Assembly: GCA_902728285.1 (NCBI GenBank)
Contig: CACVBU010000955.1
Location: 518,217 to 582,216 of the forward strand
DNA length: 64,000 bases
Origin: Clytia hemisphaerica
Lineage: Eukaryota > Cnidaria > Hydrozoa > Leptothecata > Clytiidae
Direction: 5' to 3'
Shown: positions 58,701-64,000 of the stretch, piece by piece
Position numbering within the stretch: the stretch's first letter is position 1
Layout of the letters: each line of letters opens with the position of its first letter
The notes under the pieces: model-generated
Seen by the model: only the letters and a program-made list of their open reading frames with translations
What the model was told of the DNA's origin: nothing
Databases searched by the model: none
Made by a program: the position numbers and the translations under genes

Positions 58701-61700
58701 ACATTCGAGCTATAGAGGTTCGAGTTAAAGAAACTCGATACTGTGTTTTAAAACTTCTTACAATTAACCCCCAATACACTTTTTTTATAATAAGAGCTAC
58801 TCTACATTGAAAAATGACTTTACCTGCGATCAAAGTCAAGAGTCGTTTATCCTTTTGCAATCCACGATCCAACAACACGAACGATTTCATGGGTAAGATT
58901 TCCAACAAAGCCGGATTGCAAAGTGAACAATCGAATTGGACAGGATATAAACAATTCATATTGTCGAACAACAAACATGTGTAATTCTGTGAGTCACCAA
59001 ACGAAAACATCTTCGGTTTCTGAACGATATTAGTAGCAGAATCGGATAGCCCAATATTAACAGTGTTCCGCCATTTACGTTTCAAATTGATATCATTTTT
59101 GCCACCAGTAGGCATTGAGAAGGATCGAGAGAAGCTACCGTGCGTGTTCCCAGCAGGCTGGTTTAAAGCTGAATCTAACTCTCTTAATGTGTTCGATTTC
59201 AATAGAGCATCATCAGTGACACCCGACGTATCAAAGATATTTCCATTAGATACATGATCCAACAAAGTGTTATCTTTCTGTAGAATATCAACAGATTTGC
59301 ACTGTTTGACGCATAACCGAGATTCCTCAGCAGGTGTAGATTCAAACTCTGTGGTGACTGTGCATTCAGATTTGATATTATCACTTTTGTTGATATCACT
59401 TTTACCGCAGGTGAACCACTTATTGTTATGGTCATTGGTGACTGATGACGGATGAATCAAGAATGCTTTACCATCTTTGATTCGATTCACCAGGAAGCTG
59501 AGACCAACCTCATTCGCTGTGATTGCCACGACAATAAAGTCTGGGTTGGTGAACACCTGAAGGGGTTTCTCCATCATGAATTTCTTGTACCGTGTTTGTT
59601 TAGCATTGCTTTCATTACTAGTGGCCACTTTCTCAAGGGAAGATTTCAAATACACTTTCAAGTCTGAGCCTTGATCGTTGCTTTTCATCTTAACTATGGC
59701 GTATTGCCCATCAAAGCTGACCACTTGACCGGTAGAGATACTCTGTTCTTGAAGGAACACAACATCTTTAGCATCCCAAACACGTGAGAATGTCTTGATC
59801 ATATCATCTGTAGCTATATTGAATGTATCGCGATCGAGACAGGCTATGACAATCTTATCCGTGTTCACACCACCTTGAGTCGATGTCGTGTTCTCACCTC
59901 TCACATAATGCACAACTATGCCAAATTTATGCAAGACATTGTTGAACACTAAACATCCCATTTCGTTCTTTTCCAATTTGGGTGTAACCATATCACCAAT
60001 TTTGATTTCTAGATTGTCACCAAATCGTGATTTGCTTGTCCCCTTAGATGAATTACGTTCTGCAGATGGTGCTAGTCCCCTGTGAATGAAAATTTATCAT
60101 TGAAATCTTTATATTTCCACAACAGATATTTCTAAATCAGTGAGATAACTACCGGGTGCGCCACAAAAAAGTTTCTCTCTTTAAAACTAATTTTCTCGAA
60201 ATTTAAAAGTTTTAAAAGAACCATTCCTATTTCATTGGAAAGAAGAAAGATAAACTTAAATTTTGGTGGGTCATTTATTTAATTCGATTCATTAGATCAA
60301 AAGTTATACTCAATTGAATAAAAAAGTTACTTCAGAAAATGCTCAAAAACGTTAAAAATCGACCTATCAAATTAAACAGAAGCATAGTTATATGATATAT
60401 CAGTATTTTCGTTTCAGTCATTAAAAATGATAATTAGCTGTCTAAATGACCTTTTGTTATTTGAAGGAAGGTTGAAGTTCAATGAAAGGAAGAAAAAGGC
60501 CAAATAATCTGGTAAAATTCATAAAAATACATCAAATATGGGTTTCGAGGTAGATCCAGCCTTACATAGACTTTATCCAGTTTATAACCAAAAATCTAAG
60601 AAAAATTCCAGTAAAACCAAATTAGATTAATGTTGATGAGGATTTTAAACCCTTTCGATCCTTTCGTTTCAAAATTTATGTGTTTTGTTACGGAAAAATG
60701 CTCTTAATTATGTAAAGGCTATTGCAATTGCCAAATTTAAAGTAAAAATTTGATAGGTCGATTTTTGACGTTTTCGAGCACTCTCTGAAAGTAACTTTTT
60801 TATTCAATTGAGCTTAACTTTTGATCTAATGAATCGAATTAAATAAATGACCCATCAAAATCTAAGTCTATCTTTCTTCTTTCCAATGAAATAGGAGTGG
60901 TTTTTTTAAAAATTTTAGATTTTGAGAAAATTAGTTTCAAAGAGAGAAACTTTTTTGTGGCGCACCCGGTATTTTTCCTTCTAAAGACACAACGACAAAA
61001 ATTAACAAAGCACTTAAGGCCCTAATTTCAGAAATCATGTTTCAAAAGGTCTCCGAAACCAGCAACCAGCAACACCAACTCTTTTTTATAGAACAAAACA
61101 AATATGGACGGATATGACAAGGGCTGGTAAAGTATATTCTAATAAAAACAAAACACTGTATAACCAACAACAGCCCTTTTTGGTGGAACAAAACTGGAGC
61201 GTTGTAGGCATAAAATTGGGACAAGCTGGAGTTTTTACAAGCTCTTATTTGATTTGGTTGGTCGTTAACCAGTAATAAAACAATTTTGTTACTTTTTCTA
61301 AATAACGCGTCATCTCTATCACTTCAAATGACCAATTAGTGAAGTATCTTGTAAAAACTCCAGCTCATCCCATAAAATTGCATGTTATGAAATTACACAT
61401 ACCACCAATAAACCTTTCCTTGGGCGGTTTGTATACCGGTGTAAAAGTTGGTGCACTGGATATCTAAAATCTCCTCATCGTGGAATTCAGTGAAGTTGGT
61501 TGGACCATGTGAAAGTTTTGATATAAGTTCTGGCTCTTCTTTACCATTGTAATCTAAATTTGGCATAAGATTTTGAAAATGAGAGTCTTCATTCAGGGGA
61601 CACAGACGTGAATGACAGTGACAAGGTTACAAAATGTCAGAGTATATTCTAGTTTCTGGAAATTTTACCCAGTTCCTGTTTTTGTTCTGTTTAAACTGGT

Positions 61701-63752
61701 CCTTTGTGGAAAAATTCGTCAGCTGTCTAAAAGCTGTTGAATTTAACGGAGCATACCACTTAAAACATTTGTTATTATTTCGAAATTTGACTTTCTTTGA
61801 TTTATTGTGCCATGTTTTGGTATCCATAACAGAATCTTTATTAAACATAGAAGTATAAACTGCGTAGCCATAGCTAAATAAATAACCATTAAAAGGCATC
61901 AATGTACAAAGTACAAGGTAGAAGGTACAAAATTAAAAATCAAGTAAAAGAAAAGTTATTAAATCAACATACCTTTAAAGCTTTTATCATAGAAAGTAAC
62001 AAGTTGGTTGCTTTCAAGTAAAACTGTAGCCCTGAACATGTTACAACCAATGGCAATGATCGTTTTAGTTTTATTCCAAGCAAAAGGAGCTTTGATTGGT
62101 TGAGACATATCATTATACCAGATCCACAAGTGGCCTTCTTCATCGATCAGGAGAAAACAACTTTCCATTGCAGTCATTTTCATGAATTGTTGTTGACCCT
62201 TAGAAAATAAATCAAAAAAATATTTAGTTGGGACTTAGATGCAAACCATGCATCCAAGCTGTTTTGCTTTTCGGTTGCTTTTAATTTCATACCGAAACTA
62301 GGTTAAAGAAGAAGGTCAAAGCAAGGATATTTGTAATTTGTTCAGATTTCACACAAAAAGTTATGACATATATTTTTGAAATTTCGGTGAATCATGCAGA
62401 ATATTGAGTTGAGAAAACTTCTCTGAGGAAGAACTATTAACGTTGTGATTTCAACTTACCATTAATCCACTTTCCTGTAGGTTTCCAAGCTCAGAGGACC
62501 AGTCAGGTTCTTTCTTGATGAACAAAGGAGAAGGAGTGTATCGTGAAGAAGCAAAAGAATCTTGTGAGTTTGATCCTTCTTGTTTTGACTGGTGCTTCTT
62601 TGGTGAATAACCTGTTGTTGGAGTTCCACTTGGCCCAGCTATGCTTTGCTCATTCTGATTTTTCGCAAACGGAAAGTTCATTGAAGATCTTTGCGGCATT
62701 GGTATTGTTGGAGAAGAAGTGGTTTGAGGGAAGATATTTGATTGGAGGTTCTCTTGGCTTCCTGACTGTGACATGTCTCCCTCTCTTTCAGCAGTAGGTG
62801 TGGATATTCCTGTATTTGGTAAGGGAAAATTCATACCAGGTTGACTTGGCATGTTTGCTTGCAAGCCAGTGATTTGAAATTCAGGAGTTGATTCACTATC
62901 TAGTGATACAATGGTGATATTGTTGATCAAATCCATTTGTGGTTCATCTTGAATCTCAATGTTTTCTTGGCTCAATTCTTCAGAGTTTTGGGGATAAATA
63001 ATGGAAGTAGCGCTTGGATTTTGAGGTACATTCATGAGATGATTCCATTGGATTCTTCTTTGTCTATATGGCATTGTCGGCATGTAGTGTAGCGCAGTAC
63101 TAGCAAAGTCTGGCGAGAACCCTCTCAAACCGTAAGGATTGTTGATGAAAACATTTCTTGGTGTAGGGCCTTGAGTGTTCAAACTGTATGATCTACGTGC
63201 TGATATTGTAGTTGCCACTTCTTCATTTAGATTATTTAAGGTTCGATCAAGTGTTCTGGCAAATGATTCATCACTAGCCACTTGAAGAGGCTCTGGTCTT
63301 CCCTGGCTTAGTTGAAACTCACTTTTTATGGAATGTTTACCGGAAAGACTGTCTTTGATATCAGGAACAAAACATGTTGCTCTATGAACAGAACCATCAT
63401 CGAATAAGATACAAAGAAACTTCTTATTAACAGCAATATCAACAACATTTTCACGAAAATTACTGATATCAAACAGTTTATGATTGGTGACCAGATTATT
63501 CTTCTTTTGATTTTCTTTCTGCTTAGCATCATCAGTTTGTGGCTTGTTTTTTGAAGATGTTGCGGCAGCTGTGTCATTTTGAGGGCTTTTAACGTTATCA
63601 TTGACAAAGACACTATTCCCAAAATGACGAATGAGTTCATTTGTTATGGATGATGAGATGTTTTCAGACGTTTCTCCAGGAGGGTAGACAAAATCCAGCA
63701 CATGGATGGAGGATTCGTCCACCATCTCATGTCTTGTTGTATTTGATGCCAT
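28578..63752 (-). CDS. UBR5: UBR5-like HECT E3 ubiquitin ligase
   Basis: Ubiquitin-protein ligase related to human UBR5/Drosophila hyd. Exons, 5' to 3': 63752-62460, 62198-61973, 61586-61403, 60079-58824, 58518-58255, 57888-57785, 56740-56605, 48305-48042, 47453-47241, 46496-46354, 45180-44947, 44736-44677, 44386-44238, 43736-43325, 43007-42411, 41946-41777, 41381-41312, 40585-40171, 39652-39512, 39277-39101, 38745-38576, 38425-38250, 37308-~37195, 36558-36409, 35664-35526, 34670-34548, 34174-34043, 33154-33039, 32120-31982, 31641-31555, 31248-31137, 30787-30669, 29212-29100, 28744-28578. About 2,790 residues, near the human length. Recognised parts: N-terminal beta-propeller-like segments (YWW near 61405), ankyrin-like ERCNGNQNIMHVA and CERDSHGCTPF, a long Ser-rich middle, and HECT with FVAIGRFLGL, SFDDFAFYD and catalytic cysteine STCGQRISMPLYPS. 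No UBR box or MLLE was found. The donor at ~37195 is weak; other phases agree. Confidence 0.9.
29350..30517 (-). mobile_element. hAT-like MITE split by a later insertion
   Basis: Positions 29362-29478 (GATCTTCGATTGGAGTCC, TGGTACCCTTATGGTAGCGC, GATAGCGGTGTAAATACATC) and 30362-30517 (GCTAGATCTACTTTTC, GCGCCGTTAGACGTTAATTT, ending AAAGTCAGTG) are the two halves, in reverse orientation, of the family at 35180-35464. The intervening ~880 bp includes the foldback at 29810-30357. Confidence 0.6.
29810..30357. mobile_element. Foldback element with poly-G/poly-C termini
   Basis: The left end TAGGGGGGGGATG and the following block (AGCCCATTTGTCAAAAGTTG, CCTTTGGGTATAAAAAGAAG) are mirrored by CTTCTTTTTATACCCAAAGG, CAACTTTTGACAAATGGGCT and CCCCCCCCCTA. 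An inner pair (CATTTGAAAGGTATTTTCAT) is also inverted. The ORFs inside are repeat-derived. Confidence 0.85.
30496..30655. repeat. Tandem duplication of ~90 bp
   Basis: AGGTTTTTAAAAGTCAGTGA, ACGACAGTCTGGTATCG and ATGACATGGGAGG recur about 90 bp later as AGGGTTTTTAAAGGTCAGTG, ACGACGGTTTGGTATTG and ATGACACGCGAGG. It overlaps the right end of the split hAT-like element and stops just before the donor of UBR5 exon 30787-30669. Confidence 0.65.
32234..32345 (+). mobile_element. tRNA-derived SINE, copy 1
   Basis: Begins GCGGCCGTAGTGTAAATCTG with a degenerate A box, then GCGCAAGTTCGCGGGTTCAA, where GGTTCAATCTC is a good B box, and GCCGGGTCAAACC. The same head in reverse orientation is at 37699. Extent beyond 32345 is uncertain. 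Not a functional tRNA: the acceptor stem and anticodon arm do not close. Confidence 0.65.
33500..33887. mobile_element. pogo-like element with one clear end
   Basis: The right end GAGTTAACGAGAGTCATCAACTG is followed by TA (33888-33889); the left part has CTCTTGCTAATTCGAGCTTT and TTTTCGAATCTCATAGAGG. Also contains CATGTTTTGTTAAATTACGT, found after the element at 4891-5242 too. Confidence 0.55.
34962..35024 (-). pseudogene. Decayed duplicate of UBR5 exon 35664-35526
   Basis: ATGTTGATCAAAAGAGTAAG, TTATCTTGCATCATGTCG and GCACCGCGAAGTGCCCG match ATGTTGATCAAAAGAGCTGG, TTATCTTGCATCATGTTG and CGCCGCGAAGTGTCCG in the intact exon about 600 bp upstream in gene order. It lacks a usable acceptor and donor and carries indels. 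The copy lies beside the hAT-like MITE at 35180. Confidence 0.75.
35180..35464. mobile_element. hAT-like MITE, 285 bp, with perfect 8-bp target duplication
   Basis: Termini CACTGACCTTTATATAACCC and GGGTTATATAAAGGTCAGTG are perfect inverted copies and similarity extends about 75 bp. It is flanked by identical GTGGTGAG at 35172-35179 and 35465-35472. The 8-bp duplication points to a hAT-superfamily transposase acting in trans; this copy has no ORF. Confidence 0.88.
36172..36310. mobile_element. MITE with ATTCATGACGTAATG ends, copy 2
   Basis: ATTCATGACGTAATGTTTTC at the left is mirrored by AAAACATTACGTCATGAAT at the right; inside, ACCCCGGTTTTTGCCAGTAG, GTGGCAAATT mirrors AATTTGCCAC, TACTGGCTAAAACCGGGGT. 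Nearly the whole 139 bp is one hairpin. Confidence 0.85.
37563..37699 (-). mobile_element. tRNA-derived SINE, copy 2
   Basis: Read on the minus strand: GCGGCCGTAACATGAAGGTA with GTAGAGCATGG as A box, then GCTGTCGGTTCAATCCTTGG (B box GGTTCAATCC) and GCTGGGTCGAACC. Same head, order and spacing as 32234-32345. The tail is unclear. Confidence 0.68.
41641..41740. mobile_element. pogo/Tigger-like MITE, 100 bp, complete
   Basis: Starts CAGTAGACTCTCTCTAATTC, ends GAGTTAGCGAGAGTCAACTG, flanked by TA at 41639-41640 and 41741-41742. It is the shortest full-length member seen here and the best terminal reference for the family. Confidence 0.82.
43763..44095. mobile_element. pogo-like element, degenerate
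   Basis: Left TAGTTGATTCTCTCGTATTC; body CTCCCATAATTCGAACACGC and GGGGAACATGAATTGGTTCG; right GGAGACATTCGAGTTATAGA and GGTTCGAGAAAAAGAGAC. Same subfamily body as 27580-27738. Confidence 0.55.
44415..44560. mobile_element. pogo-like fragment
   Basis: GTCTCCATAACTCGAACCCG, CGGGGAACACAAATTTTATC, TTTCGAGTTATGGAGTAAAG and GGGACCATAAAACTTGTTCC match the body at 27580-27738 closely; the outer ends are lost. Confidence 0.6.
45440..45760. repeat. Tandem ~160-bp repeat, two copies
   Basis: AGAAAACTCAAACCGTCGAA...CTACCGTGACATTTTC (from ~45448) recurs as AGAAAACTCAAATCATTAGC...CCACCGTGACATTTTC ~160 bp later; GTGATTCTTATAGATAAAGA recurs as GTGGTTCTTATAGATAAAAA. The ORF at 45552-45818 crosses the repeat and is not a gene. 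Confidence 0.65.
48996..49242. mobile_element. hAT-like MITE copy, 247 bp
   Basis: Left CACCGACCTTTATATATCCC, right GGGATATATAAAGGTCAGTG. Flanks GCTAGAAT (48988-48995) and GATAGAAT (49243-49250) are an 8-bp duplication with one mismatch. Closely matches 35180-35464. The minus-strand ORF 48922-49137 is within it and not a gene. Confidence 0.82.
49605..53544 (+). CDS. NERD-like nuclease / SF1-type helicase-like ATPase, nested in a UBR5 intron
   Basis: Two exons, 49605-51194 and 51727-53544, joined in phase 0 by GT-AG (TATCAA|GTGAGA...TTTAAG|GTCAAT), giving 1135 residues. The ATG at 49605 (AAAACATGG) is the first in frame. Order: N-terminal unknown region; PD-(D/E)XK-like core at 285-310 (EFDSLIFSWSRKLIIGIEVKTRL pattern, with D288, E303 and K305), as in NERD nucleases; Walker A GGFGTGKS at 460-467; Walker B IFLDES at 541-546 in exon 2; a helicase motif V-like LITSASKLHGFDWP near 725-738 and a motif VI-like MRCTTSLYIVE near 764-774, where TSxSKLxGF stands for the usual T.hK.hGxE; then a charged alpha-helical C terminus. 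Likely a nucleic-acid-acting, ATP-driven enzyme; substrate and role are unknown, and no signal peptide or membrane helix is seen. Helicase assignment is by motif only. Bacterial NERD-helicase fusions are often linked to phage defence; carrying that over is inference. Confidence 0.78.
51325..51625. mobile_element. MITE filling the intron of the nuclease-helicase gene
   Basis: CTTCTCCAGACCTTCTCTAT at the left mirrors TAGAGAAGGTCTGGAGAAAG at the right; inner blocks TTACCTAACCCAAGATAATT and ATATCTCGAGTTAGGTAAGG are partly inverted. It accounts for most of the 532-bp intron. Confidence 0.7.
53545..54350. other. A/T-rich stretch downstream of the nested gene
   Basis: 3' flank of the nuclease-helicase gene inside the UBR5 intron. 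A/T-rich, with no recognisable exon on the minus strand despite a specific look for UBR-box cysteines and histidines. The interval 49243-49604 upstream of the gene is likewise featureless and should hold its promoter. Confidence 0.5.
54358..54665. repeat. Tandem ~60-bp repeat with AACTCGG core
   Basis: About five irregular units of the form AGTTAAAGGAAGCAAnAATT / GAGTTAnAAAATGAAAA / ATAACTCGGA, ending at TATAACTCGGGATTACTCGG. The AACTCG motif is shared with the pogo-like elements, so it may derive from one. Confidence 0.65.
55588..56090. repeat. Tandem ~167-bp repeat, three copies, with TGACGTCA sites
   Basis: GAGGGGTCAACGACCT occurs at about 55688, 55853 and 56023, spacing 165-170 bp. Each unit has CCTACTCAAGCC, TATAAACC, CATCTCATTCC and TCGAGATATCGCAT-like blocks, and most carry GATGACGTCATCAGC. 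It lies in the UBR5 intron upstream of exon 56740-56605. Confidence 0.85.
56945..57550. mobile_element. Foldback MITE with CCAGGTGTGCCACAAATAAG ends, 606 bp
   Basis: The left arm (CCAGGTGTGCCACAAATAAG, TTGCAGGCAGTAGCAGAAAG, CAGAGGAAAGCCTAACTTAA) is mirrored by TTAAGTTAGGCTTTCCTCTG, TCTCTACTGCCTACAGG and CTTATTTGTGGCACACCAGG. TA flanks at 56943-56944 and 57551-57552. Same superfamily as 60152-60969. Confidence 0.85.
58093..58176. mobile_element. Near-perfect hairpin MITE, 84 bp
   Basis: CCTTATCGGCCCTTTTCACG-CCGGCCCT mirrors AGGGCCGGCG-TAAAAAGGGCCGATAAGG, flanked by TA on both sides. Arms are about 30 bp and G+C-rich against an A/T-rich background. Confidence 0.85.
58640..58744. mobile_element. 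pogo-like fragment near UBR5 exon 60079-58824
   Basis: GAGGCATTGTTAACTGTTAG, GGAGACATTCGAGCTATAGA and GGTTCGAGTTAAAGAAACTC match the right part of 43763-44095. It lies only 80 bp downstream of the exon's donor. Confidence 0.55.
60152..60969. mobile_element. Foldback MITE with CCGGGTGCGCCACAAAAAAG ends, 818 bp
   Basis: The arms run inward for hundreds of bases: CCGGGTGCGCCACAAAAAAG, CTCTTTAAAACTAATTTTCT, TTCCTATTTCATTGGAAAGA at the left; TCTTTCCAATGAAATAGGAG, AGAAAATTAGTTTCAAAGAG, CTTTTTTGTGGCGCACCCGG at the right. TA flanks at 60150-60151 and 60970-60971. Confidence 0.88.
61212..61369. mobile_element. Short MITE, ~158 bp
   Basis: GGACAAGCTGGAGTTTTTAC-AAG mirrors CTTGTAAAAACTCCAGCTCA-TCC. 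The interior is A/T-rich with no ORF. It lies in the UBR5 intron between the exons 61586-61403 and 60079-58824. The rest of that intron, 60970-61211, shows only a weak direct repeat of ACCAGCAAC-like sequence. Confidence 0.7.
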
Positions 63753-64000
63753 ATTAGTTTATATAAATTTTACATTTTTATTTTTCTACAAACTTTTCTA
63801 AGAAGAAAAAGAGAATTTTGGACTAGGTGTCAAAAAAAATCTTGAGTGTAAGATCCTGAGAAAACATGCAGAAAACATGAGCATTTAACTCATCTTTTGC
63901 TATGCAAAGTAGTTAGCAAATTTACAATTGAAGAATCTGAAATTTTCCTAAAATGAGGAGCAAATGGTTGGTAGAAAGGAAGGGGAAACACCAGCAAGGG
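63753..64000 (-). promoter_or_regulatory. 5' UTR / promoter-proximal region of UBR5
   Basis: Upstream of the UBR5 start codon (63752-63750) lies A/T-rich DNA. The minus strand reads AAATTTATATAAACTAATATGGC into the start. I cannot place a transcription start or a core promoter element with confidence. Confidence 0.3.

Overview
This is animal (metazoan) nuclear DNA. It is A+T-rich, its coding sequence is cut into short exons by GT-AG introns, and it carries two families found together only in animals: a receptor guanylate cyclase and a UBR5-type HECT ubiquitin ligase. Introns are full of short inverted-repeat transposons and minisatellites. The sequence does not fix the species. A marine invertebrate of an early-branching or invertebrate-deuterostome lineage is a reasonable guess only.

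Layout. Positions 358-16927 (+) hold the 3' nineteen exons of a membrane receptor guanylate cyclase; its 5' end lies left of the window. Positions 18834-20765 (+) hold an intronless seven-helix receptor of the methuselah/secretin-like class. Converging on it, 26632-21008 (-) is a nine-exon gene for a secreted low-complexity protein whose large exon 2 carries an apparent frame break. From 63752 down to 28578 (-) runs a complete UBR5-like HECT E3 gene of at least 35 exons, ending in the conserved catalytic-cysteine exon. Nested in its longest intron, on the opposite strand, is a two-exon gene (49605-53544, +) for a predicted nuclease-helicase: a PD-(D/E)XK (NERD-like) domain followed by an SF1-helicase-like P-loop ATPase.

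The exon chains were built by eye from splice sites, reading frame and homology. Intron phases agree at nearly every junction, which makes the models strong; individual boundaries may be off by a base or two. The intervening DNA holds at least seven families of short non-autonomous elements: pogo/Tigger-like with TA duplications, hAT-like with 8-bp duplications, several long foldbacks, and a tRNA-derived SINE.

The genes are not an operon. The first four are neighbours of unrelated function: cGMP signalling, a GPCR, a secreted protein and ubiquitination. The most interesting points are the nested nuclease-helicase gene, a UBR5 orthologue in which neither the UBR box nor the MLLE domain could be found, and decayed partial copies of exons in two genes.
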